A stretch of DNA of 64,000 nucleotides from Hyphomicrobium_A sp963817485 (lineage in GTDB: Bacteria > Pseudomonadota > Alphaproteobacteria > Rhizobiales > Hyphomicrobiaceae). Position numbers and translations under genes: made by a program. How positions within the stretch are numbered: the first letter of the stretch is position 1; every line of letters begins with the position of its first letter. The stretch spans positions 1 through 64,000 of the forward strand of contig CAWFOR010000012.1 in assembly GCA_963817485.1 (NCBI GenBank), written 5' to 3'. Shown piece by piece: positions 9,142 to 18,130 of this stretch. The notes below the pieces were generated by a model. It saw only the letters and a list, made by a program, of their open reading frames with translations. It was not told the origin of the DNA and did not search any database.

Positions 9142-9483
9142 GAGTCATGCCCCATTTGCAGCTCTCGGCCCTCAACCCTGGTGTCCCACCTGCGAGCCCC
9201 TGCAAAATGCAAGTCGGCGATGCAGCGAATGGTTGGAGGCAGGTCACAAGAATGCTGGCTTCGCGAAACCCGCGATTATCCTTATCGAAGAAGCAAGCAA
9301 AAAATGGGCAACGATTGCGCCCTAATTGAGCATTATTGGATTGCGCGCTAGATGAGCATTATTGCGGACCCATCGCCACCAAGCAGCCCCAAAAATAACT
9401 CAGAAAACTGGCAATTCTCGCAACATTGATCTGCGCCGTCCGCCATACTGCTGGGGCGGCGCGAGCCTGGGGGATTCAGCGAG
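9142..9483. other. divergent promoter region of the cytochrome locus
   Basis: Separates ccmI (leftward) from the cytochrome b gene (rightward) and must hold both promoters. The visible structure is the tandem 26-base repeat at 9313-9364. No clear -35/-10 pairs were assigned. Confidence 0.6.
9313..9364. repeat. tandem 26-bp direct repeat, putative operator
   Basis: Two adjacent 26-base copies (9313-9338 and 9339-9364) both begin GATTGCGC and end TGAGCATTATTG, differing at three positions. Placement in the divergent intergenic region suggests binding sites for a regulator of the cytochrome locus. The regulator is not identified. Confidence 0.6.
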
Positions 9484-10470
9484 ATGCTCGACAGCGCGTT
9501 TACAACCTCAGATGCGGTCGCTTCCGCACGAGCTTGGCACTCAGAAGGGCCAGGGAGGAGGGCTGTCCGCCGTCCAGAGCAAAGTGACGCTGCGCAGCGC
9601 GAGCTGCGCTTTGCGCAATACGTCAGGCGACCCCTTCAACGTTTCTTCCCGCTGCTTTTTGCAACAGTGATCGTTGGTGGCTTGGCTTTCGGCTGGTTTG
9701 AACGGGAGGAGCGCTATCTCACACCCGAGGAGGGGATCGGATACTGGCTTGGCGTCGTGGGAGCGACGATGATGTTTGCGCTTCTGCTCTACCCAATGCG
9801 CAAGCGCTTCAGGGCACTGCAGAGGTTGGGCAGCGTCGCGTCGTGGTTCAGGCTCCATATGTTACTCGGCATCGTGGGTCCGACACTTATTCTATTTCAC
9901 GCCAATTTCCGTCTCGACTCCTTGAATGCGACCGTGGCGACCGTGGCAATGCTCATCGTCGTCGCGAGTGGGGTCGTGGGCCGCTATCTCTACCAGCGGC
10001 TCCACATGGGCCTCTATGGCCGGAAAGCAGAAGTGCGGGAGATTTTGGAAGATATCGTCGCCTTAAAGGATGTTCTCGGCACCGAAATCTACGCGGAGCG
10101 GGAATTTATGGCCGGCCTTGCCAAGCTCCAGGCGTGCCTACCCAATCCGTCGCAGGGCCTGGTGGCAACGAGCTGGTCCATGCTGCGCACCAGGGCTCAG
10201 TCGCGCCGAGCAATGCGCCACCTCACCCGCATCTCCGACGGTATCATTCGGAGGCTCGCCCGAGAGCACGGGTGGACTCGTCGGGAACAACGAAGGCGGA
10301 GAACTGCGGTAAGGGAGCATCTCGCGGTTTTGCGCGCGGCTTTGACCAAAGCGGGCAGCCTCGCTTTCTACGCGCGCCTCTTCTCTCTCTGGCACCACTT
10401 GCATCTTCCGCTTTTCCTGTTTCTGGTAATTAGCGCAGTGCTGCACGTCATTGCCGTGCACCTCTATTGA
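9484..10470 (+). CDS. inner-membrane b-type cytochrome of the multiheme cluster
   Basis: Integral membrane protein of 328 residues with about five hydrophobic segments (about 54-70, 86-104, 124-142, 147-166, 305-326). Histidines fit bis-His heme b ligation: H125 and H139 in one helix (RLHM...FHANF), and H304-H307 plus H321/H326 in the last (LWHHLHLPLF, VLHVIAVH). A long basic cytoplasmic loop (170-300) lies between. The layout resembles ferric-reductase-like or quinol-oxidising cytochromes b, so it likely moves electrons between the quinone pool or cytoplasm and periplasmic multiheme cytochromes. It overlaps the next gene by 4 bases (TTGA), consistent with one operon. The exact family is not certain. 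Confidence 0.7.
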   Translation: MLDSAFTTSDAVASARAWHSEGPGRRAVRRPEQSDAAQRELRFAQYVRRPLQRFFPLLFATVIVGGLAFGWFEREERYLTPEEGIGYWLGVVGATMMFALLLYPMRKRFRALQRLGSVASWFRLHMLLGIVGPTLILFHANFRLDSLNATVATVAMLIVVASGVVGRYLYQRLHMGLYGRKAEVREILEDIVALKDVLGTEIYAEREFMAGLAKLQACLPNPSQGLVATSWSMLRTRAQSRRAMRHLTRISDGIIRRLAREHGWTRREQRRRRTAVREHLAVLRAALTKAGSLAFYARLFSLWHHLHLPLFLFLVISAVLHVIAVHLY

Positions 10471-11870
10471 AGCGGCTTTTGATGTCGCAGCAGCGGACAG
10501 CGCTGGCGCGATTGCCCACGGTCCTGTTCGCGCTGTTCGTGCTGTTTGGCATCATGAGCACGCAAAGCGTGTTGGCAGAGTCATGGTTCGAAAAGCTCGT
10601 CATGCCAGGCGAGCTGATAACCGGCCACGCAAACCTAGAGAAGGATTGCAGGAACTGCCACGAGTCCTTCTCGCAGCACACTCAGTCGCGCCTCTGCCTA
10701 GGTTGCCACAAGCCTATTGCTGCTGACATCGACGCGCGGAAAGGATTCCATGGCCGTCAGCCGACAATTCGCGACACGGAGTGCCGGCACTGCCACACCG
10801 ATCATAAAGGTCGCCAAGCTGACATAGTTGGCCTCGACCCACAGACGTTCCGGCACGATGTAACCGATTTTCCCCTCAAGGGCGCTCACGTGTCGGTGGC
10901 TTGCGAAAGTTGCCATCAGGCCGGGAAACCAAGACGGACTGCTCCATTAGAGTGCGTCGGATGTCACAAAAAGGACGAGCCCCACGGTGGCCGCCTGGGC
11001 AAGACTTGCGATGGTTGCCACAGTGTCGACGCCTGGAAGCCAACCCTTTCCTTCGACCACGGCAGAACGAAGTTTCCGCTCGTCGGCGCGCATAAGAGCA
11101 TCGCGTGTCGCACTTGCCATTCCGACGAGCAGTGGAAAGGGCTCGACGTCGCTTGCGTCACCTGTCACCGACTGAAAGATGCACATGGTGGCCGTTACGG
11201 CGAGAAATGTGAGACTTGTCACGGAAGTGAGAAATGGAGCGCCATCCGCTTCGACCACGACAAGGCGACGAAATTCCCACTGCTTGGCGAGCATCGGAAG
11301 CTCAACTGCAATGCATGCCACACGGGCAATATATACCGCGACAAACTACAGACAGCATGTGTCAGCTGCCACAAAAAGCAGGACGTCCACCAGAGCCAGC
11401 TCGGCTCGGCGTGCGAACGCTGCCATACGGAGAAGGGCTGGCGCCAAAAAGTCGATTTCGACCATGACCTCACATCCTTCCCACTGATCGGCCTCCACGC
11501 GGCTGTGCCCTGCGAGGGCTGTCACGTTACACAGGAGTATAAGACAACTCCGCGATCCTGCACCGCGTGCCATAAGGACATTCATCATGAGGGACGACTG
11601 GGCTCCCGCTGCGAGGCCTGCCACAATCCGAACGGATGGAAGCTTTTTCAGTTCGATCATGGCAAGCAGACTCGCTTCCCATTGATGGGCGCGCACTCAA
11701 GCCTCTCTTGCCACGCGTGCCACAGGGAGAAGAACCCGCCGACGCTGGTCCTTCCCCAAGACTGCTACAGCTGTCACAGCCAAGATGACATTCATCGGGG
11801 CGCCTTCGGTCGCAATTGCGCGACCTGCCACTCGACTGCGGCGTTCTCCGAACCCATGCGGCGGCGATAG
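10467..11870 (+). CDS. 18-heme periplasmic c-type cytochrome
   Basis: Exported protein of up to 467 residues with 18 CxxCH motifs, from CRNCH to CATCH. The TTG at 10467 overlaps the upstream stop; the ATG at 10482 is an alternative start and gives a cleaner signal peptide ending VLAES. Five repeats share the pattern F(D/R)H...FPL.G.H.....CxxCH, where the extra histidines are likely distal heme ligands. The C-terminal region has no membrane anchor, so it should be a soluble periplasmic electron wire. The same FDH...FPL.G.H signature opens the next cytochrome, which suggests shared ancestry and possibly direct contact. It lies in an operon with the cytochrome b upstream. Confidence 0.9.
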   Translation: MKRLLMSQQRTALARLPTVLFALFVLFGIMSTQSVLAESWFEKLVMPGELITGHANLEKDCRNCHESFSQHTQSRLCLGCHKPIAADIDARKGFHGRQPTIRDTECRHCHTDHKGRQADIVGLDPQTFRHDVTDFPLKGAHVSVACESCHQAGKPRRTAPLECVGCHKKDEPHGGRLGKTCDGCHSVDAWKPTLSFDHGRTKFPLVGAHKSIACRTCHSDEQWKGLDVACVTCHRLKDAHGGRYGEKCETCHGSEKWSAIRFDHDKATKFPLLGEHRKLNCNACHTGNIYRDKLQTACVSCHKKQDVHQSQLGSACERCHTEKGWRQKVDFDHDLTSFPLIGLHAAVPCEGCHVTQEYKTTPRSCTACHKDIHHEGRLGSRCEACHNPNGWKLFQFDHGKQTRFPLMGAHSSLSCHACHREKNPPTLVLPQDCYSCHSQDDIHRGAFGRNCATCHSTAAFSEPMRRR

Positions 11871-12015
11871 CTCTGCACCAAATCAAGTGACTTATATCCA
11901 AGCGAATCCTAAGTCGAATTATGCTTAGTTCCGAACAATGCAGCGGCGATCGCTCTGCACCAAATCTGCGTGATTAAACTTATATCCAAGCGAATCCTAA
12001 GCCGAATTGTGCGGA
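11849..12015. repeat. imperfect direct repeat in the spacer between the two cytochromes
   Basis: About 70 bases occur twice: 11849-11922, overlapping the 3' end and stop of the 18-heme gene, and 11931-12011. Shared blocks include GCTCTGCACCAAATC and TATATCCAAGCGAATCCTAA. The remaining spacer to 12261 shows no gene. Confidence 0.65.
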
Positions 12016-12261
12016 AATACTCATAACGGCTTTATTTTTCCATCCTTTTTTCAGCCATGAATTGGAATCAAAGTCTGCCAACCAATTTACTTTTCGGATT
12101 GCGCCAGATTTGGGGGACCTTCCGGGAGTTGTGCATCTCGCAAGACCGGCCGGTTCAAGCAAAGTGGGATGGTATGGGCGGTGGCTCGCCATCGAGCAGG
12201 GAGGCGAACCAAAAAAGCAAAACGAGCTTATCGGCCGCAGAGGCTACCGGGGGGATAATGT

Positions 12262-14408
12262 ATGCGAGGGAAAACTCCTCGCCGCGTAATATCGGCGATA
12301 TTCGCCGTGTGCGTGCTCTTGCTTGCGGGGGAAGTCGCAGAGGCGCAAGAGCAGTCGCAGCGGACTTTCGATCACTTCAATACAGGATTTCCGCTGACGG
12401 GATCCCACTTCGGGGTCGACTGCGAGAGCTGCCATTGGGCCGGTCGATTCAAGGGCACGCCTCGTGAGTGCGGGGGTTGTCACAACGGGCAAATGGCGCC
12501 CGGAAAGCCCGCGAACCATATCGTCACCACGCAGCCCTGCGAGACCTGTCACAAGAGCACGGTGACTTTCGCCGGCGCCAGCTTCAGTCACACCGGCATC
12601 GTGAATGGCTGCGCCTCCTGCCACAATGGCCAGACGGCGACCGGCAAGCCGGCGAACCACATCGTCACCACCCAGCCGTGCGAGACCTGCCACAAGAGCA
12701 CGGTCACTTACGCCGGCGCCAGCTTCAGTCACACCGGCATCGTGAATGGCTGCGCCTCCTGCCACAATGGCCAGACGGCGACCGGCAAGCCGGCGAACCA
12801 CATCGTCACCACCCAGCCCTGCGAGACCTGTCACAAGAGCACGGTGACTTTCACCGGAGCCAGCTTCAGTCACACCGGCATCGTGAATGGCTGCGCCTCC
12901 TGCCACAATGGCCAGACGGCGACCGGCAAGCCGGCGAACCACATCGTCACCACCCAGCCCTGCGAGACCTGTCACAAGAGCACGGTGACTTTCACCGGAG
13001 CCAGCTTCAGTCACACCGGCATCGTGAATGGCTGCGCCTCCTGCCACAATGGCCAGACGGCGACCGGCAAGCCGGCGAACCACATCGTCACCACCCAGCC
13101 CTGCGAGACCTGTCACAAGAGCACGGTGACTTTCGCCGGCGCCAGCTTCAGTCACACCGGCATCGTGAATGGCTGCGCCTCCTGCCACAATGGCCAGACG
13201 GCGACCGGCAAGCCGGCGAACCACATCGTCACCACCCAGCCCTGCGAGACCTGCCACAAGAGCACGGTGACTTTCGCCGGCGCCAGCTTCAGCCACACCG
13301 GCATCGTGATGGCTGCGCCTCCTGCCACAACGGCCAGACGGCGACCGGCAAGCCGGCGAACCATATCGTCACCACCCAGCCCTGCGAGACCTGCCACAAG
13401 AGCACGGTGACCTTCGCCGGCGCCAGCTTCAGCCACACCGGCATCATTTCGGGCTGCGCCTCCTGCCACAACGGCCAGACGGCGACCGGCAAGCCGGCGA
13501 ACCACATCGTCACCACCCAGCCCTGCGAGACCTGCCACAAGAGTACGGTGAGCTTCGCCGGCGCCACCTTCAGCCACACCGGCATCATTTCGGGCTGCGC
13601 CTCCTGCCACAACGGCCAGACGGCGACCGGCAAGCCGGCGAACCACATCGTCACCACCCAGCCCTGCGAGACCTGCCACAAGAGTACGGTGAGCTTCGCC
13701 GGCGCCACCTTCAGCCACACCGGCATCATTTCGGGCTGCGCCTCCTGCCACAACGGCCAGACGGCGACCGGCAAGCCGGCGAACCACATCGTCACCACCC
13801 AGCCGTGCGAGACCTGCCACAAGAGTACGGTGAGCTTCGCCGGCGCCACCTTCAGCCACACCGGCATCATTTCGGGCTGCGCCTCCTGCCACAACGGCCA
13901 GACGGCGACCGGCAAGCCGGCGAACCACATCGTCACCACCCAGCCCTGCGAGACCTGCCACAAGAGTACGGTGAGCTTCGCCGGCGCCACCTTCAGCCAC
14001 ACCGGCATCATTTCGGGCTGCGCCTCCTGCCACAACGGCCAGACGGCGACCGGCAAGCCGGCGAACCATATCGTCACCACCCAGCCGTGCGAGACCTGTC
14101 ACAAGAGTACGGTGAGCTTCGCCGGCGCCACCTTCAGCCACACCGGCATCATCTCGGGCTGCGCCTCCTGCCACAACGGCCAGACGGCACTCGGCAAGCC
14201 GGCGAACCACTTGCCGACGAACCAACCTTGCGAGACCTGCCATCGAAGCACGGTGTCATTTGCCGGCGCGCAAATGAACCACGCCGGCATCGTGAGCGGC
14301 TGCGCCTCTTGCCACAACGGAGTCATTGCTCAAGGCAAGCCCAACGACCACCCGCGAACAACTGCAGGCTGCGAAACATGCCATAACACCAGGAGCTGGA
14401 GCCGATGA
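12262..14408 (+). pseudogene. 29-heme repeat cytochrome c, one-base frameshift
   Basis: Exported multiheme cytochrome. The ATG at 12262 follows a GGGGGG at about 12249-12254, and the signal peptide ends near VAEAQ. An N-terminal FDH...FPL.G.H...CESCH module is followed by fourteen units of 47 residues, each with two motifs (mostly CASCH and CETCH), about 715 residues and 29 hemes if read through. Unit 6 ends ATCGTGATGGC where the others have ATCGTGAATGGC, so one A is missing at about 13309. Coding continues in the next frame to 14408. As written, the product would stop at 13410 with about 13 hemes. Repeated SHTGI histidines and NH in GKPANH are likely axial ligands. Coupled to the beta-barrel gene by an ATGA overlap. 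Confidence 0.85.
12466..14405 (+). repeat. fourteen tandem 141-bp coding repeats
   Basis: In-frame 141-base units within the multiheme gene. Units 2-6 and 8-12 are nearly identical at DNA level, with fixed marker changes along the array (GIVN units first, GIIS units later; TFAG, TFTG, TYAG, SFAG variants). Units 1, 13 and 14 are diverged. This indicates recent unequal crossover or slippage. Confidence 0.92.
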
Positions 14409-16753
14409 TCGCGCGCGAGCTCTGCGGTTGGGCGGTGTGTTCCTGCCGCGCAGTGCTGTCAATGGTAGCGGTACTCTGTGCGTTCGAAGCACGCGCTGAA
14501 CCTGTGACCGACCGAGCGCTTTCGGGTGCTCAAATTGTCACTCGAAATGAATGTGCCTTACTGAAGATCTCATTCAACTTCCGCGTCCGCTATGACAGCC
14601 ATTTCCCGCTGGATCACGGCAATGAGCTGAGGATCCGGGTTAGTGCCATAGACCCCGCTGTAGCGGCGGCCAATATCCTTACGCAGCGGGAATCACTGCG
14701 CGCCCCGGGCAACAAGATTGCGGCCATCAAAGCAATCGAGCTCGATCTCAATTTTGCGCCGGGCCCAGCACTCGTCATTCAATTTAATCGAACCGTCCAC
14801 TACGAGGTCGGTCAGGGTGCAGACTTTCAAAGCGTGATCGTCGCCATCTCGGGTGCGAAGAAATCAAAGTTCTGCCGCCCAATCTTGCCGCAAACCAGAG
14901 AGGATAGCTGGTCTGCCAAGGTGCGGCGCGAATCCTCTGGGTCCGGCTGGTCGCCCTCGGTCGAACCTGCTTTGCCGCCCCGGCTGAAGGCACGCGGGGT
15001 CGGAACGCTGACTGACGAGGATCGACGTGCCGCTGCCGCTGCGATGGATGAAGCACGGGCTGCGCTGAAGAAAAATAAACCTAACGAAGCGATCCGACGG
15101 CTGAGCAAGGTGCTCAAGCTGCCTGAGAATGAACACAGTGCTGAAGCTCAGGAACTGATCGGACTTGCACGCCAGCGCAGCGGTGATCTTGCTGAGGCCC
15201 AGGCGGAATACGAGGATTACCTCTCGCGTTACCCGCAGGGCGATGGCGCAGATCGGGTGCGTCAGCGCCTGGCGGGCGTGTCGACAGCAAAAGGGGAACC
15301 ACCCGCATCGGTGGCTAACGATCCAACCGCAGAAAAGCGGCGCGGCCGTTTCCATTCTGGGACGGACGGCACTTCAGCGTGGACCTTATCGGGCAGCGCA
15401 TCTCAGTTCTATATCCGCGACGATAGTTTCCGCGTCCTCCACGACCCATCATTGCCTCCGGACTTCAATACCAACGCGGATGACCACGCCGTTCACCAAA
15501 ATGAACTACTGTCCAGCTTCGATCTCGTGGGTACCTGGAGCAACGATGCGTCAAAGTGGAAGTTTCGCTTCTCTGGCAGCGAGGAGCACTATTTCTCTAA
15601 CGATGTTGATGAAATCTACGCCCTTGCCGCACTGTACCTCGAGGCGACAGTTCGCGAATTGGATACGATGGTTCGGGTGGGCCGGCAGACACGGAACACT
15701 GACGGTGTCCTCGGGCGTTTCGACGGAGCACTTCTGAGCTGGCAGGCTCAGCCTTGGATGGCTCTCAACTTGGTCGCCGGGTCGCCCGTGGCGAGGCGCA
15801 GGGACGAGCCTTTCAAGGACGAAAAATACTTTTACGGCGCGAGCGTGGACATTGGGCCATTCTTCGATGGTCTCGACATCAGCCTCTTCGGAATCGAGCA
15901 GCGCGATCGCGATTGGATCGACCGCCAGGGAATCGGATTCGAAGTGCGCTACCTCACGCCGTCATTGGCTAGTTTTGCTACCGTCGATTACGACGTGCAC
16001 TTCGGGGAACTCAACGCGGCGATCGCATCGGGCACATGGACGTTCTCGGATAAATCTACGCTGCATGGTGGCTTCGAGTACCGGAAGTCGCCTTACCTAT
16101 CGGCTTGGACTGCGATCCAAGGACAACCTTTCATTACGCTCTATGACCTGCTTAAGCTGCATACGATCGAAGAAGCGGATCAGCTCGCAATCGATCGAAC
16201 AGCAACCTATCGAGCAGCATCGATCGGTTACTCGCGGTTCTTGACCGAGCATCTTCAGGCAAGCGCCGACGTCACGATTTCGGATACCACCGGCACCGTC
16301 GCCTCGGGTGGCGTCGCGGCCCTCCCGGCCACCGGCATGGACACGTACTATTCCGCCCAGCTGATTGCCAACGATATAATCGAAGCGAACGATATGTATA
16401 TCGTCGGTCTGCGCCTCGCGGCCGGGGAGCTCTCAAATCTCTACGTCCTCGATTTCAATTCGCTTTACCCGATACGCGAAGATTTACGGGTGGGGCCGCG
16501 ATTGCGTCTCGGCTACCGCAAAGGCAACGAGGAGGATTTGACCGAGTACACTGTGCTGCCTTCCGTCCTCGTAGATTACTACTGGACGCGCGATTTCAGC
16601 CTTGAGCTCGAGGTAGGTGTCAATTGGACTGAAACCATGCAGGCTGGCGTCCAAGAGGACAACACTGAGCTCTTTGTTACTGCCGGCTTTCGTTACGACT
16701 TCTATGCGGACGGAGTCAGCAATTGTCGGCTTCCGGGGACAATTTGCAAATGA
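14405..16753 (+). CDS. TPR plus outer-membrane beta-barrel protein of the multiheme cluster
   Basis: Protein of 782 residues. An N-terminal signal segment ends near FEARAEP. Residues about 35-160 form a beta-rich domain, about 200-290 a TPR-like helical region (DEARAALKKNKPNEAIRRL, EAQAEYEDYLSRYPQGDGA), and about 320-782 a run of alternating amphipathic strands rich in aromatic residues, typical of an outer-membrane beta-barrel (for example DYYWTRDFSLELEVGVNW, ELFVTAGFRYDFYADG). Its position directly after the two multiheme cytochromes, with ATGA overlap, suggests it is the outer-membrane sleeve or anchor through which a cytochrome reaches the surface, functionally like MtrB-type porins. That role is inference; no MtrB sequence signature was recognised. 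Confidence 0.72.
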   Translation: MIARELCGWAVCSCRAVLSMVAVLCAFEARAEPVTDRALSGAQIVTRNECALLKISFNFRVRYDSHFPLDHGNELRIRVSAIDPAVAAANILTQRESLRAPGNKIAAIKAIELDLNFAPGPALVIQFNRTVHYEVGQGADFQSVIVAISGAKKSKFCRPILPQTREDSWSAKVRRESSGSGWSPSVEPALPPRLKARGVGTLTDEDRRAAAAAMDEARAALKKNKPNEAIRRLSKVLKLPENEHSAEAQELIGLARQRSGDLAEAQAEYEDYLSRYPQGDGADRVRQRLAGVSTAKGEPPASVANDPTAEKRRGRFHSGTDGTSAWTLSGSASQFYIRDDSFRVLHDPSLPPDFNTNADDHAVHQNELLSSFDLVGTWSNDASKWKFRFSGSEEHYFSNDVDEIYALAALYLEATVRELDTMVRVGRQTRNTDGVLGRFDGALLSWQAQPWMALNLVAGSPVARRRDEPFKDEKYFYGASVDIGPFFDGLDISLFGIEQRDRDWIDRQGIGFEVRYLTPSLASFATVDYDVHFGELNAAIASGTWTFSDKSTLHGGFEYRKSPYLSAWTAIQGQPFITLYDLLKLHTIEEADQLAIDRTATYRAASIGYSRFLTEHLQASADVTISDTTGTVASGGVAALPATGMDTYYSAQLIANDIIEANDMYIVGLRLAAGELSNLYVLDFNSLYPIREDLRVGPRLRLGYRKGNEEDLTEYTVLPSVLVDYYWTRDFSLELEVGVNWTETMQAGVQEDNTELFVTAGFRYDFYADGVSNCRLPGTICK

Positions 16754-16811
16754 TCGTGCGTCTCGCGGAAATTGTTTGAACGATGTCATACGCAACGCGT
16801 TGGAGATCGAA

Positions 16812-18044
16812 ATGAACTACGAAGAGCTGTTCGGAAAGCATCTCGAGGCGCTGCATCGCGAGGGCCGCTACCGCATCTTTGCGGACCTGAAACGCCGGCG
16901 AGGCTCGTTTCCGACGGCCGAGCAGTTCACCACCAACGGCAGCCGTCCCGTCACAGTCTGGTGCTCCAACGACTATCTCGGCATGAGCCAGCACCCGGTC
17001 GTGATCGCGGCCATGCATGAGGCGATCGACTCGGTCGGCGCCGGCTCCGGCGGCACCCGCAACATCTCCGGCACCTGCCACTATCACGTCGAGCTCGAGG
17101 CCGAGCTTGCGGATTTGCACGGCAAAGATGCGGCGCTCCTCTTCACCTCGGCCTACGTCGCCAACGACGCAACGCTGTCGACTCTGGCGCAGCTTCTCCC
17201 CGGCCTCGTAATCTTCTCGGATGAGAAGAACCACGCGTCCATGATCGCGGGCATTCGCCACGGCGGCGGCCCGAAGCGCATCGTCCGGCACAACGACCTT
17301 GGCGACCTCGAGGCTAAGCTCAAGGAGTACGACCGCGCGACGCCTAAGCTGATCGCCTTCGAGAGCGTCTACTCGATGGACGGTCATATTGCTCCCATTG
17401 CGGCAATCTGCGATCTCGCGGAGAAGTATGGCGCGCTCACCTATCTCGACGAGGTGCACGCGGTCGGCCTCTACGGCCCGCGCGGCGGCGGTATCGCCGA
17501 GCGCGAGGGCGTGATGGAGCGAGTCGACATCATCAACGGCACGCTGGCGAAGGGTTTCGGCGTCATGGGCGGCTATATCGCCGCGAGCCGCGACTGCTGC
17601 GATGCGATCCGCTCGTATGCGGCAGGCTTCATCTTCACGACCTCCCTCGCGCCAGCGCTCGCCGCGGGCGCGCTCGCAAGCATCCGCCATCTCAGATCGA
17701 GCACGGTCGAGCGCACGCGGCACCAGGAGCAGGCCCGCAAACTCAAGAGCGAGATGCGCGCGCTGCGCATCCCCGTCCTGAGGAACCCCAGCCACATCGT
17801 ACCGGTAATGGTTGGCGATCCTGTGCATTGCAAGGCGGTCACTGACACGCTCCTGCGGGACTATGGTATCTACGTGCAGCCGATCAACTATCCGACCGTT
17901 CCGCGGGGTACAGAGCGCATGCGCTTCACGCCCTCGCCGGTGCACACGGATGAGCAGATGGCCTATCTCTTGAGGGCGCTCGGCGAGCTGTGGAAAGCGT
18001 GCCCGGTCGAAAACGGGACTTATGTCGCCCTCGCGGCAGAGTAA
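16812..18044 (+). CDS. hemA: 5-aminolevulinate synthase
   Basis: Pyridoxal-phosphate enzyme of 410 residues that condenses glycine and succinyl-CoA to 5-aminolevulinate, the first step of heme synthesis in Alphaproteobacteria. The ATG at 16812 gives the standard N terminus (MNYEELFGKHLEALHREGRYR). Visible family features are WCSNDYLGMSQHP, the glycine-rich GAGSGGTRNISG, HASMIAGIRH, the DEVHAVGLYG cofactor aspartate region, and the Schiff-base lysine at about residue 246 in LAKGFG. Length matches the family. Placed 58 bases after the beta-barrel gene and before ccmF, it is well positioned to supply heme for the multiheme cytochromes. It may be a second copy (the chromosomal count cannot be seen here). 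Confidence 0.95.
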   Translation: MNYEELFGKHLEALHREGRYRIFADLKRRRGSFPTAEQFTTNGSRPVTVWCSNDYLGMSQHPVVIAAMHEAIDSVGAGSGGTRNISGTCHYHVELEAELADLHGKDAALLFTSAYVANDATLSTLAQLLPGLVIFSDEKNHASMIAGIRHGGGPKRIVRHNDLGDLEAKLKEYDRATPKLIAFESVYSMDGHIAPIAAICDLAEKYGALTYLDEVHAVGLYGPRGGGIAEREGVMERVDIINGTLAKGFGVMGGYIAASRDCCDAIRSYAAGFIFTTSLAPALAAGALASIRHLRSSTVERTRHQEQARKLKSEMRALRIPVLRNPSHIVPVMVGDPVHCKAVTDTLLRDYGIYVQPINYPTVPRGTERMRFTPSPVHTDEQMAYLLRALGELWKACPVENGTYVALAAE

Positions 18045-18130
18045 GGACCTTTCACAAAGATTTCAGCATTGGTCAACGAGACAGCTCGCGTTGGGCTAGC
18101 CTTCTTCGCCTCTGACCTAAAGGCGAATAA

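Noticed and set aside
12244..14243. Long minus-strand open frames (350 and 363 codons) across the heme repeats
   Set aside because: They are antisense shadows of the 141-bp coding array; the plus strand carries regular CxxCH motifs and a signal peptide.
12466..14405. CRISPR-like regular repeats
   Set aside because: Units are 141 bp, adjacent without unique spacers and in frame as heme-binding repeats; no cas genes nearby.
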